Source of the DNA: Sphingomonas sp. ATCC 31555
Lineage (GTDB): Bacteria > Pseudomonadota > Alphaproteobacteria > Sphingomonadales > Sphingomonadaceae
Reading direction: 5' to 3'
NCBI RefSeq assembly: GCF_000282895.1
Contig: NZ_ALBQ01000004.1
Location: forward strand, 1-64,000
Length of the DNA stretch: 64,000 nucleotides
The notes under the pieces were generated by a model. That model was given only the letters and a program-made list of their open reading frames with translations, ran no database searches and was not told the origin of the DNA. Positions within the stretch are counted from its first letter, which is position 1. The number at the start of each line of letters is the position of its first letter. Positions 27,833 through 38,077 of this stretch are shown one piece after another. The position numbers and the translations under genes are program-made.

Positions 27833-28939
27833 ATGAGCGAGACCAAGGCGGGCGATGGCCCTTATACCTATGCCCAGGCGGGCGTTTCGATTGCGGCAGG
27901 CAACGCGCTGGTGCGCGCGATCGGGCCGCTGGCGCGTTCCACTCGGCGCTCCGGCGCCGATGCCGATCTCGGCGGGGTCGGCGGCATCTTCGATCTAAAG
28001 GCGGCCGGCTTTACCGATCCGCTACTAGTCGCCGCGAACGATGGCGTCGGCACCAAGCTCAAGCTGGCGATCGAGCATGACCGGCACGACGGCGTCGGCA
28101 TCGATCTTGTGGCGATGTGCGCCAACGATCTGATCGTGCAGGGCGCCGAGCCTCTGTTTTTCCTCGATTATTATGCGAGCGGCAAGCTCGACAACGCGGT
28201 GGCAGAGCGAGTGATCGCAGGAATCGCCGAAGGATGCCGCCAGGCCGGTTGCGCGCTGATCGGCGGCGAAACGGCGGAGATGCCGGGCATGTACGCCGAT
28301 GGAGATTATGATCTCGCCGGCTTCTGCGTCGGCGCGGTCGAGCGCGATCAGTTGCTCGACGGCAAGAAGATTGCGCCCGGCGACGTGCTGCTCGGTCTCG
28401 CCTCAAATGGCGTGCACTCGAACGGCTTCTCGCTGGTGCGGCGACTCGCGGCAGACAAGGGGTGGAAGCTCGATCGACCTGCTTTGTTCGATCAGGAGCG
28501 CCTGCTGATCGACGCGCTGATGGCACCGACTCGTATTTATGTCGCCAGCCTGCTGCCGGAGTTACGCAAGGGCAGCATCCATGGACTTGCCCACATCACC
28601 GGCGGCGGCCTACTGGAAAACGTTCCTCGCGTGCTCCCCGCAGGCACCCACGCGCGCATCGATGCCGATGCATGGCCACAGCCGCGCCTCATGGCGTTCC
28701 TACAGGCACAGGGCGCAATCGAGCCGGAAGAGATGGCGCGCACCTTCAACTGCGGCATTGGCATGGTCGCCGTAGTCCCGGCGGATCAGGCCGAGGCGGT
28801 AACGGCAGCACTTACCACTGCGGGCGAGACGGTGTTCACGATCGGCACGATCGAAGCCGGCGAGTGCGGGTGCACCGTGGTTGGCGGCGACGAAACCTGG
28901 AGCGCGCGCGAACCGTGGAGCGCCACGCACCATGGCTGA
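27833..28939 (+). CDS. purM: phosphoribosylformylglycinamidine cyclo-ligase
   Basis: 368 residues. AIR synthetase, fifth step of purine synthesis, converting FGAM to AIR with ATP. Family motifs seen: [11 protein letters not shown] at the start, [24 protein letters not shown], and the glycine-rich [10 protein letters not shown]. The start ATG at 27833 is divergent from the DUF2066-like gene, with 64 bases between them. The purN start lies 8 bases inside its end. Confidence 0.95.
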   Translation: MSETKAGDGPYTYAQAGVSIAAGNALVRAIGPLARSTRRSGADADLGGVGGIFDLKAAGFTDPLLVAANDGVGTKLKLAIEHDRHDGVGIDLVAMCANDLIVQGAEPLFFLDYYASGKLDNAVAERVIAGIAEGCRQAGCALIGGETAEMPGMYADGDYDLAGFCVGAVERDQLLDGKKIAPGDVLLGLASNGVHSNGFSLVRRLAADKGWKLDRPALFDQERLLIDALMAPTRIYVASLLPELRKGSIHGLAHITGGGLLENVPRVLPAGTHARIDADAWPQPRLMAFLQAQGAIEPEEMARTFNCGIGMVAVVPADQAEAVTAALTTAGETVFTIGTIEAGECGCTVVGGDETWSAREPWSATHHG

Positions 28940-29528
28940 GGCGTCTACCGGCGCCTCAAGCCCTAAGAAGCGAGTCGGCATCCTGATCTCGGGTCGCGGA
29001 TCGAACATGGCTTCGCTGGTGGAGGCCGCCGCGGCGCCGGATTGCCCCTATACGGTAGCACTTGTCGCCAGCGACAAGCCGGAAGCCGCCGGGCTTGCCT
29101 GGGCCGCCGAGCGCGGCGTCCGGACCTTCGCCCAGTCGCCCAAGGGCATGCCGAAGGCCGAGTATGAAGCCAGCATCGACGCGGCGCTGCGCGATGCGGA
29201 CGTGGAGGCGATTGCGCTTGCCGGCTATATGCGGCTGCTATCAGATGCGTTCGTGGCCCGCTGGCGCGGGCGAATCGTGAACATTCACCCGTCGCTGCTG
29301 CCGAAATACAAGGGACTGGATACCCATGCCCGCGCGATCGCTGCCGGCGATACCGAAGCCGGCGCCTCCGTGCATCTGGTGACCGAAGAATTGGATGGCG
29401 GTGAGGTTCTGGGCCAGGCGCGCGTGGCGATCCTTGCCGGTGACACCGCCGACACCCTCTCGCAGCGCGTGCTGCAGGAAGAACACCGTCTATACCCCCG
29501 CATCCTTTCGCAATGGCTACAAGGCTGA
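28932..29528 (+). CDS. purN: phosphoribosylglycinamide formyltransferase
   Basis: 198 residues. Transfers a formyl group from 10-formyl-tetrahydrofolate to GAR in purine synthesis. GRGSNM near residue 24 binds the substrate phosphate; the catalytic Asn-His are in NIHPSLLP, and the conserved Asp is in [14 protein letters not shown] 28932 overlaps the end of purM by 8 bases, consistent with coupled translation. Confidence 0.95.
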   Translation: MAEASTGASSPKKRVGILISGRGSNMASLVEAAAAPDCPYTVALVASDKPEAAGLAWAAERGVRTFAQSPKGMPKAEYEASIDAALRDADVEAIALAGYMRLLSDAFVARWRGRIVNIHPSLLPKYKGLDTHARAIAAGDTEAGASVHLVTEELDGGEVLGQARVAILAGDTADTLSQRVLQEEHRLYPRILSQWLQG

Positions 29529-29597
29529 TCGACAACGGATATTTCGCCCGCCCCGCGCGTTAAGGTCGCCGATAAGAACAGGCAGAAAGAAACGGAC

Positions 29598-29795
29598 ATG
29601 CCCAGCGAATCGCCGCTTGCGCCCGAAACGAGCGGCGGGGTGGCGTCCGCGGAATTCGGCCTGGTGATGCTCGACGGGCCTGCGGGCGTGGCCGTGGCAA
29701 TGACCCCCGAAGCCGCCGAGGAAACCGGTCTCAGCTTGCTGGCGGCCGCAGAAGCCGCCGCCGGGCAACGCGCGCGCGGAGAAACGGGTTATTAG
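29598..29795 (+). CDS. small acidic protein, unknown function
   Basis: 65 residues, Ala/Glu-rich, with the segment FGLVMLDGPAGVAVAMTPEAA. A purine-rich stretch (CAGAAAGAAACGGAC) precedes the ATG. Codon use is like that of the neighbours. It sits alone between purN and the phosphatase gene, all on one strand. I do not recognise it, and it could be spurious. Confidence 0.5.
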   Translation: MPSESPLAPETSGGVASAEFGLVMLDGPAGVAVAMTPEAAEETGLSLLAAAEAAAGQRARGETGY

Positions 29796-29835
29796 GCTTG
29801 TGCAACGATGCTGCTCGCGCCGATAAGGGGCGCGG

Positions 29836-30531
29836 ATGATCAAGGTCGCCAGCTACAACATGCGGAAGTCGATCGGCACCGACCGACGACGCCGACCGGA
29901 GAGGACGCTCGAGGTACTGCTCGAGGTCGATGCCGATGTGATCGCCTTGCAGGAGGCGGATCGCCGATTCGGCACACGCGAGGCTGTGCTCACCGCGAAC
30001 CTGCTCGCCGAACACAGCCCGTGGAAGGCGGTGCACTTCGGGATGCGGGCGCGTTCGATGGGCTGGCATGGCAATGCCTTGCTGGTACGCAAGGACGCGG
30101 AGATCCTCGCCTGCGAAGCCATTCACCTCCCTACGCTTGAGCCGCGCGGCGCGGTGATGGCCGATCTGCGGGTGAACGGCTCGCCCTTGCGGGGGGTCGG
30201 GATGCATCTCGATCTTTCCGGCCTCTGGCGGCGCCGCCAGGCCCATGCCATTCTTTCCCATCTCGCCGCCTGCACCCCACGGATGCCGACAGTGATGATG
30301 GGCGACCTTAACGAATGGAGCGCTGAACGCGGCTGCCTGCACGATTTCGCTCAGCATTTCGCGTTCGCTCCCACCGGCAAGAGCTTCCACGCCCGCCGCC
30401 CGATGGCGCGGCTGGACAGGATAATGGCATCGCCCGAACTTGAGATCGGCGACGTCGGCGTGCACCGGAGTCTCGCCGCGCGCACCGCCTCCGATCACCT
30501 GCCGGTCTGGGCGGAGCTACGGCACCGCTGA
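29836..30531 (+). CDS. endonuclease/exonuclease/phosphatase family protein
   Basis: 231 residues of the DNase I-like fold: SYNMRKSIG (Asn), ALQEADRRFG (metal-binding Glu), MMGDLNEW (Asp-Asn pair) and SDHLPVWAEL (catalytic His). The family includes DNA repair nucleases and sugar or lipid phosphodiesterases; the substrate cannot be assigned. Its stop shares one base with the patatin start (TGATG), suggesting that the two work together, possibly on phospholipids. Confidence 0.85.
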   Translation: MIKVASYNMRKSIGTDRRRRPERTLEVLLEVDADVIALQEADRRFGTREAVLTANLLAEHSPWKAVHFGMRARSMGWHGNALLVRKDAEILACEAIHLPTLEPRGAVMADLRVNGSPLRGVGMHLDLSGLWRRRQAHAILSHLAACTPRMPTVMMGDLNEWSAERGCLHDFAQHFAFAPTGKSFHARRPMARLDRIMASPELEIGDVGVHRSLAARTASDHLPVWAELRHR

Positions 30532-32816
30532 TGCACGAGACGCAGGAAAAGGAACTGCGGCTCGCACTGGTCTGCTATGGCGGGATCAGCCTCGCCGTCT
30601 ACATGCACGGCATCACCAAGGAAGTCTGGCACCTCGCCCGCGCCAGCTGTGCGGAACGCGAGGGCACGCCGCTCGACAGCGTCTATCGCGGGCTGATCGA
30701 GGAAATCCGCGAGCGCAGCGGCCTTAACCTTCGCGTGCTCGTCGACATTCTATCCGGCGCCAGCGCCGGCGGGATCAACGCGGTTTTCCTGGCACAGGCG
30801 ATCGCCACCGGCCAGTCGCTGGATCCGCTGACCGCAATGTGGCTCGACCATGCCGATGTCGAGGCGCTGCTCGCCCCCGCTCAGGCCCCGTCGCACCGCT
30901 TCGCCAAGATCTGGGCGACGCCGATCGCCTGGATGATGGCCAATCGCTCGCAGACGATCGACGAGACCGTGGAGGCCAGTGCCCGCGCCGAAGTCCGGGA
31001 AAAGCTGGAGCGTTTCGTCCGGTCCCGCTGGTTCGAACCGCCTTTCGGCGGAGAGCAGCTGCTGAACAAGCTGCTCGATGCCTTCGACGCAATGGCCCGG
31101 GGCCCGGCCGACCGTCGCCTCCTGCCGCACGGGCAGCCGCTCGATCTGTTCGTCACCGCCACCGATTTTCGCGGACATTCCGAAATGCTGCGACTGAATT
31201 CCCCGCGGGAAGTGGTGGAAACCGAACACCGGCTGGTCTTCGCCTTCAGCGATCACGGGCGAGGCACCGGCGTCGCCCATCCCGCGGCCCTCGCCTTCGC
31301 AGCGCGTGCCACCTCCAGCTTCCCGGGCGCCTTCCCGCCGCTGATGGTGGCGGAACTCGACAAGGTTCTTGCCGAGCGCGGCGAGCAATGGGCGGGCCGC
31401 AACGCCTTCCTGCAGCGCGCGCTGCCCGAGCAATGGGCGGACAATCGAGCGGAAAAGGCCGTGCTAATCGATGGCTCGGTGCTCGCAAACGCGCCCTTCC
31501 GCCCGGCGATGGAGGCATTGCGTGAGCGTCCCGCCCACCGCCAGGTGGACCGCCGCTTCGTCTTCCTCGATCCGACGCCGGACATGCGCTTCGATTTTTA
31601 CGGCCCCCGGCAGGAACGCCCTGGGTTCTTTTCGACGCTGATCGGCGCGCTTTCGGAGCTGCCGCGCAAGCAGCCGATCCGCGACAATCTAGAAACTATC
31701 GCCGAGCGGTCCGATCGGATCGAGCGGATGCTTGCCATCGTGACGGAGATCCGCGCAGAGGTTGAAGCGCAGGTCGACTTGCTGTTCGGCTATACGCTGT
31801 GGCTGGATTACCCGACGCCCAAGCGACTGGCCGCGTGGCGCAAACGCGCGCAGCTCCAGGCCGCCGCAAAGGCGGGCTATGGCCACACCGCCTATGCGTT
31901 GCTGAAAGTGGACGGCGCGATCGATCGCACTGCGCGACTGGTGCAGGCGGTGCTGGGCCAGCAGGACGGCCAGCGGCTTCGCATGCTTTGCCGGCAGCTG
32001 CGCGAAACGGTGCGCGCGCGAGGCGCCGATCGGTTCGGCGCATCGCTGCCGGGCGGCGCTTCCCCCGAGGCGCTGGATTTCCTTCGTGGTCACGACCTAG
32101 GTTTCCGCATCCGCCGGCTGCGCCTTCTCGCCCGGCGCCTCGCCGAACTGGAGCAGTCGGCGCCGCGCGGGGTGATGCGGCCGATGCGCGATGCGATCTA
32201 TGGTGCGCTCGCCGCCTATCTTGAGCTGAAGCGCGCCGATACCTTTGTCGATCTGCGCGAAACGCTGGTGGATGCGGAGAATCATGCCGGGCCGACGCTC
32301 GATGCCCTGGCGGCGCACATGCAGCTCCGCACGCTCGACGCGCAGACCGATGCGATCCTTTCCACCGGGTTCAGCGCACTGTCGAAGGATCTGCGGCGGC
32401 CGATGCTGCTCGCCTATCTCGGCTTCCCCTTCTTCGACATCGCCACGCTGCCCCTACTGCAAGGCGAAGGCGTGGACGAATTCGATCCGATCCGCGTCGA
32501 CCGGATCTCGCCCGAGGATGCCAAGGCAATCCGGACCGGCGGCGTGGCGGCGATGCTAAAAGGCAATCAGTTCAACAATTTCGGCGCCTTTTTCAGCCGC
32601 GCCTACCGCGAGAACGATTATCTCTGGGGCCGGCTCAACGGTGCCGATCGGCTGATCGACATCGTCTTGTCGACTCTCGACGAAGATGCTCAACTACCCG
32701 CCGATCGCATCGCCGAAGTGAAGCGCCGGGCCTTTCACGCGATCCTGGACGAAGAGGCGCCGCGTCTCACGGCCATTCCTGCCCTGATCGCGGAGCTGCG
32801 CAGCGAAATCGGCTGA
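30531..32816 (+). CDS. patatin-like phospholipase with DUF3376 domain
   Basis: 761 residues. The patatin domain (about 8-330) has the oxyanion sequence CYGGISLAVYMHG, the nucleophile Ser in GASAGG and the catalytic Asp in DGSVLANAPF. The remaining 430 residues correspond to the DUF3376 region of patatin-related proteins and are rich in helices. No signal peptide, so the enzyme is probably cytoplasmic or on the inner face of the membrane. It presumably hydrolyses acyl chains from lipids. It is coupled to the preceding phosphatase-fold gene. Confidence 0.87.
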   Translation: MHETQEKELRLALVCYGGISLAVYMHGITKEVWHLARASCAEREGTPLDSVYRGLIEEIRERSGLNLRVLVDILSGASAGGINAVFLAQAIATGQSLDPLTAMWLDHADVEALLAPAQAPSHRFAKIWATPIAWMMANRSQTIDETVEASARAEVREKLERFVRSRWFEPPFGGEQLLNKLLDAFDAMARGPADRRLLPHGQPLDLFVTATDFRGHSEMLRLNSPREVVETEHRLVFAFSDHGRGTGVAHPAALAFAARATSSFPGAFPPLMVAELDKVLAERGEQWAGRNAFLQRALPEQWADNRAEKAVLIDGSVLANAPFRPAMEALRERPAHRQVDRRFVFLDPTPDMRFDFYGPRQERPGFFSTLIGALSELPRKQPIRDNLETIAERSDRIERMLAIVTEIRAEVEAQVDLLFGYTLWLDYPTPKRLAAWRKRAQLQAAAKAGYGHTAYALLKVDGAIDRTARLVQAVLGQQDGQRLRMLCRQLRETVRARGADRFGASLPGGASPEALDFLRGHDLGFRIRRLRLLARRLAELEQSAPRGVMRPMRDAIYGALAAYLELKRADTFVDLRETLVDAENHAGPTLDALAAHMQLRTLDAQTDAILSTGFSALSKDLRRPMLLAYLGFPFFDIATLPLLQGEGVDEFDPIRVDRISPEDAKAIRTGGVAAMLKGNQFNNFGAFFSRAYRENDYLWGRLNGADRLIDIVLSTLDEDAQLPADRIAEVKRRAFHAILDEEAPRLTAIPALIAELRSEIG

Positions 32817-32879
32817 GCCTTGGCAAGCAGCCTTCCTCGGGCCTAGAAGGATGGCAAGGTTTGCTTGGAAGGGAGCGGA

Positions 32880-33203
32880 ATGCGGTTTCTGAAGGTGCTA
32901 TTGTGGCTCCTGCTCGGCGGCGTGATCGCCGGGTTCGTGATCTACAATGGCGAGCAGCGCGTGAGCATCCAGCTCTGGGGCGGACTGGTCGCCGATATCA
33001 GTCTGCCGCTGCTGCTGATCGTCGTGTTCCTAGCCGGCTTCCTGCCGATGCTGGTGGCCTATCAGGCGCTCCGGTGGCGGATGCGCCAGCGCTTCGCCGG
33101 GCTGGAACGCGCTATTGCTGATCTCCGCGCTGTCCCCGCCGCGCCCGCACCCCGTTTCGAGCCGGTCGCCCCCACCGCGGCGCTTGAGGAGCCGCGTGCA
33201 TGA
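32880..33203 (+). CDS. lapA: LapA domain membrane protein
   Basis: 107 residues with two membrane helices (about 4-24 and 38-60) and a short cytoplasmic coiled-coil tail ending in a Pro/Ala-rich stretch. This is the layout of LapA/YciS, a partner of LapB in controlling lipopolysaccharide synthesis; LapB is not in this window. ATG 32880 has GGGAGCGG just upstream. The stop overlaps the pyrF start (ATGA). Confidence 0.75.
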   Translation: MRFLKVLLWLLLGGVIAGFVIYNGEQRVSIQLWGGLVADISLPLLLIVVFLAGFLPMLVAYQALRWRMRQRFAGLERAIADLRAVPAAPAPRFEPVAPTAALEEPRA

Positions 33204-33874
33204 GCGGCCGTATCTATGTCGCGCTCGACACGCCGGAGCTGGATAAGGCGAAGTCGCTCGCCCAGAAGGTTCGCCACCATGTCGGCGGTATCAAGCTGGG
33301 CCTTGAATTCTTCATGGCGAACGGCGGCCACGGCGTGCACGAAATGGCCGAGATCGGCGTGCCGATCTTCCTCGACCTCAAATTCCACGACATCCCCAAC
33401 ACCGTTGCCAAGGCCATCCAGGCGCTGCGGCCGCTGAACCCCGCGATCCTCACCGTTCACGCCGCCGGCGGCCGGGCGATGCTGGAGGATGCCAAGGCCG
33501 CCGCGCCCGAGGGCACCAAGGTCGTCGCGGTGACGATGCTCACCAGCCTCGACGGCAACGACATGACGTCGATCGGCCTCAGGCCCGATCCGCACGAGCA
33601 GGTGATGCGGCTGGCCGAGCTCGCCCGCTCGGCGGGGGTCGACGGCATCGTCTGCTCGGGCGAAGAGGTGAAGGCGGCGCATGCGGCGTGGAAGGACGGC
33701 TTCTTCGTCGTCCCCGGCGTGCGCCCTGCCGATGCGCATGTCGGCGATCAGAAGCGGGTGGTGACGCCGCGCAGCGCGGTGGATGCCGGTGCCTCGATTC
33801 TGGTGATCGGCCGTCCGATCACCCAGGCCGAGGATCCGGACGCGGCCGCGCGAGCGATCGCGGCGACCTTGTAA
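33200..33874 (+). CDS. pyrF: orotidine 5'-phosphate decarboxylase
   Basis: 224 residues, the usual length. Final step of UMP synthesis. The catalytic Asp-Lys-Asp array is in LDLKFHDIPNTV (about 54-65); VALDTPE at the start and PGVRP near residue 175 bind the substrate. The start overlaps lapA (ATGA). Confidence 0.95.
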   Translation: MSGRIYVALDTPELDKAKSLAQKVRHHVGGIKLGLEFFMANGGHGVHEMAEIGVPIFLDLKFHDIPNTVAKAIQALRPLNPAILTVHAAGGRAMLEDAKAAAPEGTKVVAVTMLTSLDGNDMTSIGLRPDPHEQVMRLAELARSAGVDGIVCSGEEVKAAHAAWKDGFFVVPGVRPADAHVGDQKRVVTPRSAVDAGASILVIGRPITQAEDPDAAARAIAATL

Positions 33875-33885
33875 CTCGCCGCAAG

Positions 33886-33945
33886 GCCCCCCTCGCCCTC
33901 CCCACTGCCTCCGGCGCGGGAGGCGCCGAGCGCCGGAAGGGTGAG
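33886..33945. repeat. GC-rich intergenic palindromic repeat
   Basis: GCCTCC (33907-33912) pairs with GGAGGC (33919-33924), and a second small hairpin GGCGC-CGA-GCGCC follows, ending in GGAAGGGTGAGAG. The 3' half resembles the right end of the repeat copy at 62676-62740 (GGGAG, small CG hairpin, GGAAGGG, GTG). It fills the gap between pyrF and the acetyltransferase gene. Confidence 0.55.
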
Positions 33946-33966
33946 AGTAACCGTCCAAGCATAACC

Positions 33967-34473
33967 ATGGCTCCTATCATCCGCCCCGCCACCACTGCCG
34001 ACCTGCCGGCGATCCACCCAATGATCGAACGCGCCTATCGCGGCGAAACCGCGCGCCAAGGCTGGACGCACGAGGCCGATCTGATCGAGGGTCCGCGCAC
34101 CAATCTCCAAACGCTCACCGCCATCGTCAACGATCCGGCGCAGGTGCTGCTCAGCGCCTGGGACGGCAACACCGCGATCGGCTGCGTCAACGTCGCGAAC
34201 CGGGGGGGCGGCACCGCCTATCTGGGCCTGCTCTGCATCGATCCGCTGCGCCAGGCCGCGGGGCTCGGCCGCCAGCTGATCGCCGCCGCCGAGGCGCATG
34301 CCCGCACCGTCTTTGGCTGCACGCGGATGGAGATGACGGTGATCGAGCAACGCCGCAAGCTGATCGATTACTATGTGCGCCGCGGCTATACCGAAACCGG
34401 CGCGCGCTGCGACTTCCCGATCCCGCTCGATCCGCCGCTGTTCATGACGGTGCTGGCCAAGAAGCTGGTCTAG
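33967..34473 (+). CDS. GNAT-family N-acetyltransferase
   Basis: 168 residues with the GNAT core: IRPATTADL opening strand, central beta strand YLGLLCIDP, and an acetyl-CoA loop variant QAAGLGRQLI (R/QxxGxG/A). The acyl acceptor is unknown. ATG 33967 was taken because the frame before it runs through the intergenic repeat. Confidence 0.8.
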   Translation: MAPIIRPATTADLPAIHPMIERAYRGETARQGWTHEADLIEGPRTNLQTLTAIVNDPAQVLLSAWDGNTAIGCVNVANRGGGTAYLGLLCIDPLRQAAGLGRQLIAAAEAHARTVFGCTRMEMTVIEQRRKLIDYYVRRGYTETGARCDFPIPLDPPLFMTVLAKKLV

Positions 34474-34489
34474 CGCCTACAGGGCAGCG

Positions 34490-35124
34490 ATGCCCGCAAC
34501 CGCGAAAATCTGTGGCCTGTCCACGCCCGAGACGCTCGACGCCGCCGTGGCCGGCGGGGCGAGCCATATCGGCCTCGTTTTCTTCCCGCCCAGCCCGCGC
34601 CACCTGAGCTTCGACAAGGCGCAGGGACTCGCCGCGCGGGTGCCTGGGCATGTCGCGCGCGTAGGCGTGTTCGTCGATCCCGACGACGCGCTGCTCGACA
34701 CCGCGATTGCCGCCGGATGGCTGGACGTGATCCAGCTCCACAAGGTGACGCCCGAGCGCACCGCCGCCGTGAAGGCCCGCACCCGCCTCGAAACCTGGGC
34801 CGCGCTCGCGGTGAAGACCCGCGCCGATCTCGTCCCCGCCGCCGGCTTTCGGGGCGCCGCCGACCGGCTGCTCTACGACGCCAAGGCGCCGGAAGGGGCG
34901 AAGGTCCCCGGCGGCACCGGCCTGCGCTTCGACTGGACCCTGCTCGACGGCTTCGCCCATCCCCTGCCCTGGATCCTTTCCGGCGGGCTCGACGCGGGCA
35001 ATGTCAGCGAGGCGATCCGCGTCACCGGTGCCCGCCTGGTGGATGTCTCTTCGGGCATCGAGGCCGCGCCGGGCATCAAGGATGTGGACAAGATCGCCGC
35101 ATTCCTTAAAGCCGTGGCCCGATC

Positions 35125-35128
<4 letters not shown>
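34490..35128 (+). CDS. trpF: phosphoribosylanthranilate isomerase
   Basis: 212 residues, a (beta/alpha)8 barrel. Rearranges phosphoribosylanthranilate to CdRP in tryptophan synthesis. The general base Cys is in KICGLSTPE (residue 8), the general acid Asp is in the [10 protein letters not shown] region, and VDVSSGIE binds phosphate near the C-terminus. It heads the trpF-trpB-trpA-accD run of overlapping genes. Confidence 0.93.
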
Positions 35129-36350
<1,222 letters not shown>

Positions 36351-36354
<4 letters not shown>

Positions 36355-37163
36355 CCCGGCTCGCCAACGCCTTTGCCCGCGCCGCCGATCAGGGCCGCGC
36401 CGCGCTGGTGACCTTCGTCACCGCCGGCGATCCGACGCCGGGTGCCACCGCCGCGATCCTCGACGCGCTGGTCGCGGGCGGGGCCGACGTGATCGAGCTC
36501 GGCATGCCGTTCACCGATCCGATGGCCGACGGCCCGGCGATCCAGGCAGCGAACCTGCGCAGCCTCGCCGCCGGCACTACCACGGCGGACGTGCTCGCGA
36601 TCGCCACCGCATTCCGCGCACGCCATCCGGACGTGCCGCTGGTCCTGATGGGCTATGCCAACCCGATGACGCGTCGCGGACCGCAATGGTTTGCCAGCGC
36701 CGCGCGCGATGCCGGTGCCGACGGCGTGATCTGCGTCGACATTCCCGCCGAGGAAGATGACAGCCTCGGCGAAGCGCTGCGCGCCGCCGGCCTCGGCAAT
36801 GTCCGCCTCGCTACCCCGACCACCGATGCCGCCCGCCTGCCGGCGGTGCTGGAGGGGGCCTCGGGGTTCCTCTACTATGTCTCGGTCGCCGGGATCACGG
36901 GGCTGCAGCAGGCCGCCACGGCCTCGATCGAAGCGGCGGTCGCCCGCCTCAATGCCGCCACCGACCTGCCGATCGCGGTGGGCTTCGGCGTCCGCACCCC
37001 CGAGCAGGCGGCCGCCATCGGCCGCGTTGCCGACGGCGTCGTCGTGGGCAGCGCGATCGTCGAGCTGGTCGGCCGTCACGGCGCGGATGCGGCGGAGCCC
37101 GTCCGTGCCTATATCGATACGTTGAAGACGGCGCTGGTCGCCGCACGCAAGGAAGTCGCATGA
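36351..37163 (+). CDS. trpA: tryptophan synthase alpha subunit
   Basis: 270 residues. Splits indole-3-glycerol phosphate into indole and glyceraldehyde phosphate. The catalytic Glu and Asp are in [17 protein letters not shown]. The start is GTG at 36351, overlapping the trpB stop as GTGA; there is no ATG near. The stop overlaps accD (ATGA). Confidence 0.95.
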
Positions 37164-38020
37164 GCTGGATTTCGCGCGTCCGTAACGCGCTCGCCTATGT
37201 CACCACCCGTGGCGAGGAGAGCCCCGACAATCTCTGGCACAAGTGCAAGGGATGCGGACAGATGGTCTTCATGAAGGAATTCGAGGACAATCTGAACGTT
37301 TGTCCGCACTGCGATCATCATGACCGGATCGGTGCCGCCAAGCGCTTTGAGCATCTGTTCGACAAGGGCAGCTTCAAGCTGCTGCCCAATCCGAAGGTGG
37401 CCGAAGATCCCCTGAAGTTCCGCGACTCGAAGCCCTATACGGCCCGCATCAAGGCGGCGCGGGCGACTACGGGTGAGCAGGACGCGTTCCAGAATGCCAG
37501 CGGCACGATCAATGGCCACAAGGCGGTGATCGGCGTGCAGGACTTCGCCTTCATGGGCGGATCGATGGGCCAGGCGGTCGGCGAGGCGTTCATCGCCGGC
37601 GTCGAGACCGCGATCGCCGCGCGTGCGCCCTATATCGTGTTTACTGCCTCGGGCGGCGCGCGCATGCAGGAAGGCATTCTCAGCCTGATGCAGATGCCGC
37701 GCACCACCGTGGCGATCGAGATGCTGCACGATGCAGGCCTGCCCTATGTCGTCGTGCTGACCGATCCGACCTCGGGCGGCGTGATGGCGGCCTATGCGAT
37801 GCTGGGCGACGTCCAGATCGCCGAGCCGGGCGCGACGCTTGCCTTCACCGGCCGCCGCGTGATCGAGAACACGATCCGCGAGAAGCTGCCTGACGATTTC
37901 CAGACCAGCGAATATTATCGCGACCATGGCCTGGTCGATATGGTGACACACCGCCGCGACCTGCGCGACACGCTGGGCCAGCTGATCGGCCTCCTGTGCG
38001 AGGCGCGCGCGGCGGCGTAA
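37160..38020 (+). CDS. accD: acetyl-CoA carboxylase carboxyltransferase beta subunit
   Basis: 286 residues. Zinc ribbon with C29, C32, C48 and C51 at the N-terminus, then the carboxyltransferase (crotonase-like) fold with GGSMGQAVGEAF and the ASGGARMQEG oxyanion region. It works with AccA to make malonyl-CoA for fatty acid synthesis. Linkage to trpFBA and folC is common in alphaproteobacteria. Confidence 0.95.
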   Translation: MSWISRVRNALAYVTTRGEESPDNLWHKCKGCGQMVFMKEFEDNLNVCPHCDHHDRIGAAKRFEHLFDKGSFKLLPNPKVAEDPLKFRDSKPYTARIKAARATTGEQDAFQNASGTINGHKAVIGVQDFAFMGGSMGQAVGEAFIAGVETAIAARAPYIVFTASGGARMQEGILSLMQMPRTTVAIEMLHDAGLPYVVVLTDPTSGGVMAAYAMLGDVQIAEPGATLAFTGRRVIENTIREKLPDDFQTSEYYRDHGLVDMVTHRRDLRDTLGQLIGLLCEARAAA

Positions 38021-38050
38021 TGCGTCAGGGGATGTGCAGCCAGTTTGCGC

Positions 38051-38074
38051 TCCCCTCCCGCTTACGGGAGGGGA
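38051..38074. repeat. palindrome carrying the folC ribosome-binding site
   Basis: TCCCCTCCCG (38051-38060), loop CTTA, CGGGAGGGGA (38065-38074): a perfect 10-base stem. The right arm contains GGGAGGGG, the only plausible Shine-Dalgarno sequence for folC, whose GTG starts 3 bases after the stem. It belongs to the GC-rich palindromic repeat type seen elsewhere in the window. Confidence 0.7.
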
Positions 38075-38077
38075 ACG

